From the NCBI RefSeq assembly GCF_012489685.1, contig NC_080044.1:21246369-21310368 (forward strand): a stretch of DNA of 64,000 bases, read 5' to 3'. A model generated the notes under the pieces. That model was not told where the DNA came from. It saw only the letters and a list, made by a program, of their open reading frames with translations, and did no database searches. Positions 45,901 through 55,863 of this stretch are shown here, one piece after another. Position numbers and translations under genes: made by a program. The first letter of the stretch is position 1; every line of letters begins with the position of its first letter. Source of the stretch: Lotus japonicus. Lineage: Eukaryota > Streptophyta > Magnoliopsida > Fabales > Fabaceae.

Positions 45901-48900
45901 GCATTAATTCTGAAGAATCGGAATCGTAGTGTGATAATTGATTACTGCCTCATTAGCTTGATTGGAAATGTAAATAAATTGATTGCCAAGGTCTTGAAGG
46001 CTCGGTTAAAAAGGGTGATGTCAGTGCTCCTATCATAGAGTTAATTTGATTTTACCATAGGGTGCCAGATTGCAGATTGCATTTTGATCGCAAAGGAAGT
46101 TGTGGAATCCATGAAGAAAAGTAGAGAAGGTGGGTGTTTGTTGAAACTTAATTTCACTAAAACCTATGATAACATAAATTTATACTTTCCATTAAATGAG
46201 TTAAAGTAAATGGGATTTGCAGCAAATTGGTTACTTGGATTCAAGGTTGTGTCACAAAAGCTTCACTAGTGGTCTTGGATAACGGGCCCCCCTCGAACTT
46301 CTTTGAAATTGAAAAGGGTTTGCAGCAAGGAAATCCGTTATCACCCTTGTTGTTCAATCTATGTGTCAACATACTTTCTTACTTGTTAAATCTTTTATTC
46401 GAGTGGGAGAACTGATATGGATTTCTTTGTGGGGAACAACTTATGGATGAACCACCTCTAGTTCGTTGATGACACTCACATTTTTTTTTATGAAAATGAC
46501 ACAGTAAAGTGGGAGAAAATCGTTGAGGTATTGCAAATGTTCGCGGTGACCTTTGGACCGAAGGTGAATTTTAGCAAGTCTATGTTGATAGGTTGTGTAA
46601 TATGCAGGACGAGGTGGTTGAGAGGGTGATGAGTTTGTTGGAGGAGAGTGTGGGAGCTTTGCCACTTTCCTACCACGGAGCTCCTATTGGTGTTTATCTG
46701 AGAAGGAAATGGTTTTGGTTTATGCTGATTTAAAAAAGAGAAACAAATTAGCTATGTAAAGTCCCAAGTTCTTGTCCCTTAGTGGGAAGCTCATACTATT
46801 GCGAGCAATAATAAGTGTTATTCTGATGTTTTACATGACACTTTTTAAGGCACCAGTAGGAGTGGTTGGTGAGTTTGAGAAACTCATGCGGGCATTTCTT
46901 TGGGTAATGAGGGATAGTGGGCGTCATATTTCGTGGATTTCTTGGGAGGAGGTTTGTAAAAGAACGCAACCAGGTGGCTTGGCCTCGACTTCTTAGGCTA
47001 AAGGATTAGTTATGCTCATCAAGTGGGTTTGGAGGTTCGAGGGGAGAAGTGGGCTTTCCAGAAACAGGCAGTGAGTCCAAAATATGGGCTGGATGAAGGG
47101 TTTTTATTGATGCATCTACTGGTGGAAAATTCCTGCTCATTTTTCATGTTTTGCAAGATATCTTGAAAACCATTCTGGAGGACTCGGTAATCAGAGAGGC
47201 TTTCAGGGATATCAAATTCTAAAGTATCGGAACATGTCACTCTTCCGGTTCTGGTTGGATCTTTAGCCTGAGATGTGTCTTCTCCATAGTAGGTTCCCTC
47301 GTATGTTTGCTTTGGCTGTAAATGAACTTGCCAAAAATGCAGATTTGAGGTTATTTGTTAGTGGTAAATGGTGCTAGGACGCAAGTTTAGACGTCAATGC
47401 TTCGTTAGGAGGTAGAAAAGCAATATTAGTTTATGTCAGTCATTAATTCGCTCATTCCCAATGCTGGCAACGACGATGTAATTTGGACCAGTGAACATAA
47501 TGGTTGTTTCACAGTCAGGACGCTATGTTCAATGACAAAGAGTCAACTTTTTGCCACTCTAGGTTGGGTTTTGATGCAGTGGGCAAGGAAGACTATACCA
47601 CCAAAGGTGGTTTTTACATTGGCAAGCTATGGAAAATATGATCACAATAAAGGTTAATCTCTTGAAGAAGGGAGTTGTTTTGGTCGATGAGGGTGTGTGC
47701 AGCAGGTGCTGACTATTGGAAAAAATCTCAGAGAACATATTGATGTCTCACACTTAGAGAACACATTGTTGACTAATGGGTTGTTATCTTGAATAGAGAA
47801 CATGTAGTTTAGTGCAACTCAAACAACCTTCATTGTCTGAATTTAGAATGGTCCTCCTAGAGAGATATAATCAGATTTGATACTTTGGGAGTTGATTTTG
47901 TATTTGGTGTGTTGGTTTGTTTTTTGGCACACAATGATGTTGTTTTTCAAACAAATGATTTTTCATGCGACAAAGTATGTGACTTGCATATTTTGAAGAT
48001 CTTGTGTTGGGTGTATGTGTAGTGGAGGTAGTGCCCATATTATCTTTACGAATTTTCTAAAAACTTTATGGATATTCATGCGAAGAATTATGTCATGAGG
48101 CATAGGTTAAACTTGTTGTTCCCTTCTCCACCAGAGGTCGAAATTCAATGTGGATGACCAATCTAAGGGTACTCCGGGAATAAGCAGGATTGAAGGTGTC
48201 CTATATGATTACAGTAAGGAAATTAAGGATTACTTCTCCAAATTGATGGATGTTATGTAGGCTTTAGAAGATTGAGTACAAGCCATCCTGCATGCTTATT
48301 ATTTTCCCAATCGTTTAAGTTGAGGAATATCTTGATCAGAGCGATTCATCTCTTGCGGTAGGAAGGGTAAGATGCAAGGTAAATAAGACTTGGAAGTTGT
48401 TAAATGCCTTGAATTTGATTGATATGATTATGGTGGAGGTAGAAGGTATTGGGTTGTTCACATTTTTAGAGAGTACAATACCATAGCTAATTTATAGTAA
48501 AAAAAAACCATAGCTGATTATTTGACAAAGAAAAGTTGTAATAGGGTGGAACCCCTTTGGATGCTAGTTTGACCTGTTGTAATTGGTCTGAATATACTCT
48601 TTCAACTTGAGAATGTTTATTCTCGATTTCGTTATTATATAAATCTTGGGCTTTCAAAAAGAATTTCTTTAAGCATTGAAGATGACTATCTTGTAGTAAA
48701 AAATGTTCTACCATGTACAATAACCACTTGATCCTAAATACTAAACTTGACTCAAGATAGATTTTTATTAGGAAGATGTAAATTGTTGGATATCATTTTC
48801 CATTTTCTTTTGTAGGTGTCAATTTTGAATCATATTACATGGCCCATTACAAAATGTTTTGGATATGTGAAGATGGAGAAACTGTTTACACCAATAACAA

Positions 48901-50376
48901 TTGCAGGGGTAAGCTAACTTTTTGTCATATAAAATGTTTTAAGTGATAATATCATTTGATAAATATGTCATCTTAATAGTATACTGATCATTATTCACCT
49001 TACTTTATCTATTTTATTTCACAAATTTATTATCTAAACTTTAGCTTTTAGCCCTTTACATATCATAAAAATTGAGAACAATGAACAAGATGGGAACAAT
49101 GAGCACTCCTTTTGTTCCGGGAAACCCTAACTAGGGACGATTCGGACCCTCAAGCTCATGCCCCACTAAATCAGTGGACTAGAGCTGGGGGGCTACTGTT
49201 CCGGGAAACCCTAACTAGGGACGATTCGGACCCTCAAGCTCATGCCCCACTGAATAAGTGGACCAGAGCTGGGGGACTATTATTCCGGGAAACCCTAACT
49301 GGGGACGGTCCAGGACGAGCTCCGAGAAGGGACGATCACCGTGATGGGGAACGAGCTCCGAGAAGGGACGACCATCCCCATTCCCATACCCCCGCTGGAG
49401 CTGACGACCGGGCCCACCCCTTAGTTCAGTACAACATGCGGTCCACTACGTAGGGGTTGACCTAGGCCAACTACCCTACGGAACTAGTGGTTGGGCACAT
49501 ATCCCGAGGTAACTTGGGCCGTTAGATTACTGCTTTGCGGCAGGAAAAGCAGGGAATCTAACGACCCAGGATAAACCAAGTACGAGTCATGCATGACGTT
49601 GCATGGCTCCAACCCTAATTCCCCTACTTGTATATAAGGGGGCTTCTCCTCCATGCTAAGGTAACCCATTCACTTCACTTCTTCACTTACTATTTCCTCA
49701 TTCCTCTACTTACTTTGGCATCAGAGTCCCTTGCAAGAGCCCCTCCCGGGAACGTCCAGCTCGCCGACTCACCACTTCCCCGCTTCTCCTCGCTACCCCC
49801 TCCCACTGGGTAGCTTGGTCACTCCGATCACCTTTTGAGTACCTGGGCATACTGAATGACACTATTCCAAAAAAAAAACACACCTTGGGAACCTTACACA
49901 TCCAAATGTATCAAATTTACATGTTAGAAAAGAGAGAAGTGAGGAAAATGAGAAGGATATAATTGGGCTAGGGGAGGTTATATGAGTCTCTTCGGATAAC
50001 AATAATAGTAACTAAATAAAAAATATATTGAGGGGCTTAGGCGAAGGGACAAAGTCCATTTTTTTTATCAGACTAGCCATATTTTTTTTTCTCCTTTTGC
50101 TAAGTTATTTTTAACTTTCTATGAAAATATTGCACTTAAATTCTCTAAGTTTGTTATCCATTGTACATTTTTCATTCTCGAATCTATCATGGAATCATTG
50201 AATAATTAACATTAATTTGTTAGTTTTTGTATTTTAATGTGTGTTTAAATTTGAATATTCTTTTTCGTTTTTCAGATTATTGGATTTACCATTGGAGCAG
50301 TCACCCCGATGCAAAATCTCATGGTTGGTGATAGTGCCCCTCTTCGTGTCATCATCAATTCTGCATCTTTAGTGGG
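39990..50376 (+). CDS. PILS: PIN-LIKES (PILS) auxin efflux carrier family protein, first seven exons (partial)
   Basis: Exons 39990-40127, 42755-42834, 42936-43060, 43331-43452, 43794-44027, 48816-48908 and 50276-50376, joined by GT/AG introns with matching phases; no stop codons. The product starts MAFWNLFVVALMPVLETLLV, the first membrane helix. It continues LVFYVFTPALLIAELAKTIT, WFMVVNILLTFIVGSVLGWM, LRGLVSGCCAAGNLGNLPII and VPAVCKESDSPFGD, the typical N-terminal membrane half of PILS/Mem_trans proteins. A cytosolic loop (exon 5) contains the usual KEPLLPS motif. Exons 6-7 (MEKLFTPITIAG, IIGFTIGAVTPMQNLMVGDS, APLRVIINSASLVG) begin the second membrane half. PILS proteins sit in the endoplasmic reticulum and control cellular auxin levels. 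The last exons (about 130-150 residues) are not seen before the Sirevirus at 51860; they lie beyond the window or are lost. The seven exons are intact despite repeats in the introns. Confidence 0.88.
41098..41222 (-). mobile_element. tRNA-derived SINE in PILS intron 1
   Basis: Read on the minus strand it begins GGTGGGAGGAGTAGCTCACT. It has an A-box-like TAGCTCACTTGG and a B box GGTTCGAACCC (RNA polymerase III promoter), then a short body and an A-rich end against a T-run on the plus strand. The A/B-box spacing fits a tRNA-derived SINE. Confidence 0.7.
41770..42129 (+). mobile_element. CACTA-like terminus with subterminal repeats in PILS intron 1
   Basis: The stretch ends GAGTCATTAGCTTGTAGTG (42129), the reverse of a CACTACAAGC start. 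Before it are repeated, inverted units such as AGCGTTGGCC, CCAACGCTAA and GGCCGACGCT, as in CACTA subterminal regions. No opposite end was found, so it is a fragment or a deleted element. Confidence 0.5.
44130..48600 (+). mobile_element. Dead L1-type LINE in PILS intron 5
   Basis: Plus-strand remnants of a non-LTR retrotransposon in canonical order. The endonuclease comes first: ISSNVRGLSN and PKMLLFQETKLNA near 44440-44540, GGDFDTTLNFEEERRGSGS near 44820 and a SDH motif near 45080. Reverse transcriptase follows: ASGPDGFNIKIFKEFW near 45770, KGLQQGNPLSPLLFNLCVN near 46320, then the catalytic FVDDTHIFF near 46460. A zinc-binding (zf-RVT-like) region is near 47580. An RNase H-like end lies at 48130-48590 (SKFNVDDQSKGTPGISRIEG, IADYLTKKS). 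Dozens of stops and frameshifts are present and no frame is functional. Ends and target duplication could not be fixed. It enlarges the intron between PILS exons 5 and 6. Confidence 0.85.
49098..49872 (+). mobile_element. GC-rich solo-LTR-like block in PILS intron 6
   Basis: An island clearly richer in GC than its surroundings. It begins with tandem repeats, passes a TATA-like TATATAAGG (49630) and a TTTGGCATCAGAGTCCCTTG segment (49713), and ends near an A-run at 49870. This layout (U3 repeats, TATA, short R/U5) resembles an LTR of a gypsy element, and no internal coding region follows. I could not define TG/CA ends or a target duplication, so solo LTR is an inference. Confidence 0.5.
49113..49310 (+). 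repeat. 84-bp tandem repeat
   Basis: Units at 49113-49196 and 49197-49280, and a partial third from 49281, each beginning TGTTCCGGGAAACCCTAACT (the third TATTCCGGG). Full units differ at few positions. The reading frame stays open across units because 84 is a multiple of 3, which explains the 113-codon frame there; it is not a gene. Confidence 0.9.
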
Positions 50377-51242
50377 GTATGAATCTTTATATTCCTGGAA
50401 GACTTAGAATTATTATTTTTTTAAAATAAAAATAAAAACCACTATATTGTATCATATGAAATGAAAATGTATCTTTTAATTCATCAATCTTTATTTTTAA
50501 GTATTGCTAAAGTAGAATGAAGTAAATATAAATATAGAAATTAATCAAGAATATCTTCTCAACTAGGATTTTAAACTAAGTTATTTATTAAACATATTTA
50601 AAATTATACACACATCTAAGGTTGAACAATTGTACTCTTAACCAATAACCCATTGCACCCAAAACCTTAAAAACTGTATTGCTTAGTTATGCAATCACAC
50701 CCATGAAATCCAAATGATCATGAACCTAAACACATCTTGTTCTATTTGAAGAGACCCATCAAATAATAAAGCTTTCGGTGATGAAGAAGTCTTTAATTAT
50801 TAATATCGAATCAAGGATGTGTAAAATATTTCAAATTGTTATGCACAACATCTAATCCCAGCTCGATACTCGGAAAAAAGGCATAAAAACAACCCCAAAT
50901 GCTAGAACTTTAAATTAGATCCCCTTAGTTATGAAGAGAAAACATATGATCCGAAGAGAAACAACATGCCAAATGATATCTCAAAAATAATTTAGAGCAA
51001 CATAAAACCTGTAAATTTGACAAGATGATACACCTAAATTATACGGAGTCATTACCTAAATTGTAAAGAGACTAAGAAGTTATAAATTATAAGAATAAGA
51101 AGATAATACTTCTAATCAGTCCACCAAAAATTATGACATAAAGTCTTAAACTACATCATCCAACTCAACTACACCCCATGAACTAAAACTTGAGAAAAGC
51201 ATCAAGCATAAACCAAAACCTATTACATTTTCTTAATCCAGG
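50377..51242. other. PILS intron or lost 3' region, no feature seen
   Basis: AT-rich sequence after the donor site of PILS exon 7. No further PILS exon, repeat end or RNA feature is recognised. Confidence 0.4.
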
Positions 51243-51345
51243 GAGGGGATTAGGGGCAGGGATTAGGTTTGCAGGGTTTGAACCCTGCACCTAAAGTTTG
51301 TCCTCGAGTTTTTACCACTTGAGCTACTGAAGGAGGACACAATAC
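51243..51345 (-). mobile_element. tRNA-derived SINE fragment
   Basis: On the minus strand: GTCCTCCTTCAGTAGCTCAA, an A-box-like TAGCTCAAGTGG, then a B box GGTTCAAACCC. It has the same general design as the SINE at 41098-41222 but differs in sequence. Confidence 0.65.
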
Positions 51346-51380
51346 ACTTTCTTTTTTCTCAAAAGAAAAAATGGTATATA

Positions 51381-51498
51381 CATCCTCCGGTCACTATTAT
51401 AAGCAAAAGTTAGCTTTTTAGATTCATTGAATAACATACATCATTTATTCAATGAATCTAAAAAATTGATTTTTGTTTATAATTGTGACTGGAGGATG
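51381..51498. mobile_element. Stowaway-like MITE, 118 bp, TA target duplication
   Basis: Almost the whole element is one foldback. It begins CATCCTCCGGTCACTATTAT and ends TATAATTGTGACTGGAGGATG, with TA on both sides (51379-51380 and 51499-51500). CTCC-type ends and the TA duplication fit Tc1/mariner-derived Stowaway elements. Confidence 0.85.
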
Positions 51499-51854
51499 TA
51501 TATGATGAAAGGCAAGAACACAAAGACCAACAAGAAAAGGACACCTCAACCAAACCTATAGGCCAATCCAGCAAAAAAACCCGTACACACACCCCCCAAG
51601 ACCATAATATATCAAAGAAGGACACACCCCACAACAGTCACAACCAACATATCAAAGAAGGACATAAGCCTAAGCATAAAAAAGACAATAAAATACCGAG
51701 ATAGATCAACCAGCAAAGAAGCCACCAAAGAAGAAAACCCAAAAACCTACAAACCAGTCCAATAAGAAACCATATGGCCACCACCCTTAAGAAGATTTTC
51801 GTGCTTGAATTCGGAAAATAATATGTTTTAAAGATGTCATATATGCCCCATCAA
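51499..51854. other. Spacer with no recognised gene
   Basis: A-rich sequence with many CCAA and AAGAA runs. Read on the minus strand it gives a low-complexity Gly/Phe/Trp-rich frame, and no domain is recognised. It is the left target flank of Sirevirus copy 2. Confidence 0.4.
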
Positions 51855-51859
51855 AAGGG

Positions 51860-53066
51860 TGAAGGTATGAAAAACGGTAGAAAGGGGGGGTTTGAATAAC
51901 GTTTTCAAGATAAAGCTTCCACCTTAAAGATTTTGACAAATCTTTCGAGAACTTAAGTGCCAAAGATAAGAGATAGAAAAGCACACAAGGATTTTATCCT
52001 GGTTCACTTGATAAATCACTCAAGCTACTCCAGTCCACCCGTTAAGGTGATTTATTCCTTCTTAGAATGAAGGCAATCCACTAATCAGGTAAGAGTTACA
52101 ACTGCACTTGAAACCTACAAGTGACTAACAATTACACTGACTTAGCTCACACTAAGATTCACTCTCTTAGTCTTCTCTAGGATCCGATCAACCTTGATCT
52201 CCTAAAGGAACTAAACAAACTGTTTATCAAAGAATTGTTTACAAGAGATTTACTTCTAAAAAGCTAATAGTAAACTCAATGAATTTCAGATGAAAGAAAG
52301 CTTAGAAGAATTTGAATTTGTCTTGCGCGTATGTGAATGCTTCTCGCCGCTTCTTTCAGTCTTCAGCCTCTTTATATACTCCAAGGATTAGGGTTGAGCG
52401 TTGCATGGGAAATGCTACCGTTGGAGGGCAGTTCTGGAAAATCCAGCTTCTGCTGTGTCTGAGACTGTTAGGTAGGTCGTCAGGAAGGTACAGTTGCTTT
52501 TGTACTTGGATAGCGACTTGACCTTTAAACCTAGGAGACTTCTGATCAGGAGAAAGCTTCATGTTGGAACTTGTGAAGCCGGTTGATCAGAGTCAGAGGG
52601 AAAGCCCAGATCCTCTGACCATTGTTTCTTCTGATTCTGAACTCAGAGGGAAGTACATGGTCTTCAGAGTATCTTGCTTCTGGACATCAGAATTTCACTA
52701 ATCAGCTTCTGGATCTTCAGAGTCTTCTACACCATCAGAATATCTGAGCCTTCAGTGTTTCTTGGTTATCAGACTTTCTGGATCTTCAGAACTTCTAGTG
52801 ACTGAGTCCACATCAGAGTTTGTATAACTTCAGAACTTCTGAAGCTTTTCCACTGTTCATACTGAACATGGTGAATGCGAAAGCGTTGCTTGGGTCGCTC
52901 TTTATACACAGTGCTTCTGATTTGTGTGAGGTTGAGTTGAGGTCAGAGCCTGTAAATAGCACACTCAGAAAAACACGTTAGAGTACCACAATTGTTCATA
53001 TCAAAAGGTTAACTTGTAACCATCAAAACATAGAGTTGTACTACTAGATCAAAACTTGATCTTACA
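51860..53066 (-). repeat. Sirevirus copy 2, lower (3') LTR
   Basis: 1207 bp, TGAAGGTATG...GATCTTACA on the plus strand. It is bounded inside by the host-flank copy rather than by a polypurine tract. Confidence 0.92.
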
Positions 53067-53243
53067 AAGGGCACTCCTTTCCCTAGTCATAACACCCTTT
53101 GCTCCGAAAACACCATCGAAAAAATCATCAATTGATTCCCTTAGTGTGCATTCAAAGAAGTCAAGTCTTCCATTACAACAAAGCCTTTGGAGAACTCATC
53201 TTGGTCCTTCTTCTTCCTTCCTCTCTTCTCAACGTTCCTAGGT
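53067..53243. repeat. Host-flank duplicate inside Sirevirus copy 2
   Basis: 177 bp starting AAGGGCACTCCTTTCCC, apparently identical to 62047-62223. It includes the AAGGG target duplication. At its upper edge the sequence switches from CCTAGGT to env-like sequence (GAGGTTCCAAGG). Confidence 0.95.
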
Positions 53244-55420
53244 GAGGTTCCAAGGTGAGGTTCTGAAGTTTCAACCAGAGGATGGGGTGATCTAACTGAG
53301 GAGTGGTTAGACACAGATTGTTCTGGTTCAGGTTCTGGTTGAACAGGCTCTTGTTGGTCAGGGGCAGGGTGAGCTTGTTGAGCCAAAGGGTCTGCCTCAT
53401 GTAAAGGATTGGCCAAGATAGGTTCATCTGGGTCAACTAGACGTTCAGGTCTAGGGCCAGGATATCACCTAGGGCTTGGACAAGTGAGATAATATTCTTC
53501 TAAGGTAGACACCTTTTCTTTTCTAACTTCCATGAATTTTCGAAGGGATTCAGAGTTGTTGGAAGGAGAAGAGTCATCAACATTTGTTGGGAAGGATACA
53601 GGTGTAAGGGCTGTGGAAGAGTCTGTATCCGTGGTTCTGGGAGCCAGACGTTCTGATGCTCTTGGGACAGAGTGATCAGAGGTTCTGGGTCCAGGTTCTG
53701 TTTGGTTAGGCTCTGGTTTCTCAGGGATGATGGGTTCAGAAGTTAATAGGTTGTACTGGATGGTAATGGGAGAGGTTGGTTCATCTGGCCTAGAGGGTTG
53801 GTTCTGGAGCAAATTCCAGAGAGGTGCTTCAGTAGGAGAAGGTTGGAAAAATGAAGACCTTGGGGAATGTGGTGGAGAGGTGGTTTGTGCAGCTGGTTGG
53901 GACTCAGGAATGGGAGTGAGTGGATTTGAAGATTGTTTGAGCATGGCTGATATGGGGAGTGCATCAAATAAATTCAAATCATCATCAGAAGCAACTGCAG
54001 ACTTACTTGATTGTGCTGATGATCTTGTCACTCTGGCAGGAGTTTCAATCCTTCTGATCACTTCAGCAGCTGGTTCCACCCGAGTAGGCTTCATCACAAT
54101 TCTGACCTGCTTCTTCTTCTTCTTAGGAGAAGGAGGACCATCCTCATTATCACCATCATCACCATCATCTGGCTTGCTGGTTTCATCATGTTTTCTCTTG
54201 GATTGACCAGCCTTCTTCCCTTTGGTCAGAGGGACATCTGATTCCTCAGAAGATTCTTCTAGGATCATCTTCCTCTGAACTGTCTTCTTGATAGGAGAAG
54301 GAAACTCTGGAGCTGGCGGCAGTCTGCTGAAGAATTCATCAAGATCAATTTCATAGCCTTGAGCCCTTAGGTCTTCAACATAGCACCTAATGGCTTCAGG
54401 ATTGTCTGCCTGTGTCCACAGAGGGTAGTCATTCAGAGGCACCCTTCTACTTCTGATTTCAGAAGATGTGTCTTCATGGGCTGGAGCAATCTTCTTCTTG
54501 ACTAGGCCCATTTTCTTTAGAGAATTCGCAGTGAAGACATCACTGACAATGGTGGTCAGATCCTCTGTGCATCCAGCATTGACCAGATCTTGAATGAGGC
54601 CACTCTCAATGAAGAGATCAGACAACAGTCTCCCAAGGGGGATATACTTGATTGCTGACTTGATGGAGGCAGTAGTCCTAGACTTCCGGATACACTCCTT
54701 CAAGTAGGAGAATAGGAAGTAGGGAAGGCAGATCTTCTTCTTGTCTTGGATGAAGAACAACATCGCCTTCTGGTTGAAGTTGATGTAGTCTGGGGAACTG
54801 CCCTTTGGTCTCTGGTTTATGCAGTTGAGCAGAATCTTGTGCCAGATCCTGAGCTTGGGATAAAGGTCCATCACTTTGTAATTAGTCTTGCCCGGTTTGT
54901 AATTGGTGTACATGGCCTTGTTGGTCTCATCCTTCGTCTTGGGTTTCAGCTTCGATTCAGTGAATTGGAAACGATACCCAAGAGCAGTTTCTGCACCCAG
55001 CAGATTCACGAAAGACTTCTCTGTAATGATGATCTTCCTTCCAAGAATGTGAGATACCACCTGAGTATCATCGCAGTCGGCGTGCTTCCAGAATTCCTTG
55101 ATCAGTTTGTCATACACCGGTCCTCGAAGCCTGTTGAAGTAATTTTCCCAACCTTGAGCTTGGACTTCAGGACGAAGATCATACCCATTTGTAGCAAGGT
55201 TGTCGAGGTCGAATCTCCATTCTGCCAGTACTTGAAGTTCCTCAGGAGCATATACGCAGTGAACGACACATCCCCGTTCTGCAATCGGAATAATCTGCTC
55301 TTGAGCTTGACCTTGATCTTGATTCGGATTCTCAGGACCCCTTTGACCTGTTGCTAGACCAACTACCATATGAGGGAATTGGGTTGCATCTGCAGTAGCT
55401 CTTCTGGTTTGACTCACCAT
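53244..55420 (-). pseudogene. Sirevirus copy 2 env-like gene, 3' truncated
   Basis: It starts at 55420 with MVSQTRRATADATQFPHMVV; the frame is open upstream to 55603, but copy 1 and the UTR-like sequence support this ATG. The N-terminal domain is intact (NYFNRLRGPVYDKLIKEFWK, SHILGRKIIITEKSFVNLLG, ILLNCINQRPKGSSPDYINF). Next come an acidic segment with a Lys cluster (SPKKKKKQVRIVMKP) and the Pro/Ser/Glu-rich region. A TGA replaces an Arg codon at about 53465, and the gene is cut at 53244 where it runs into host-flank sequence, so the C-terminal coiled coil seen in copy 1 is absent. Copy 2 shows the region where copy 1 has a stop and a deletion to be an open frame. Confidence 0.88.
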
Positions 55421-55863
55421 TTTTGGAGCGGTTGAAGGTTTAGGTAGAAGATGAAGGTTGAAAGATGAAGAGAGATCGAGAGAGAAATCGAGGGTAAGCG
55501 GTTTTGAAATTGCAGAAGAGAGAGAGAGTAAAAACCGAAAGTGAAGGAGATCGTGTGTGTATAGTGGGTTTTGACAAATAACCGTTGTTGATTCAAAAAG
55601 CAATTTAAAATCAACGGTTGAAAATTAAAGATAGATAGTAACAGTAAATACACATATCACACACAGGAGAGAAGCACATCTACACGCAACATGACAGACT
55701 GTCACACGGGCACAAGGAACTATGCATCAGAAATACTGACACACGTGTTGCTATCTCAGCTTCAGAGTCAGTACCAATGGGTACACACACTCTGATTGAG
55801 TTACCTTCTGGACTAGACATCTTCTGATCAAGAAGTATCATAGTCAGAGGTTCTGATCCATCT

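Noticed and set aside
49112..49453. 113-codon frame with repeated RETLTRDDSDPQAHAPLN
   Set aside because: Open only because the 84-bp tandem unit is a multiple of three; no family resemblance.
53056..53241. 61-codon frame found twice (also at 62036)
   Set aside because: It is the duplicated host flank plus the LTR edge, not a gene family.
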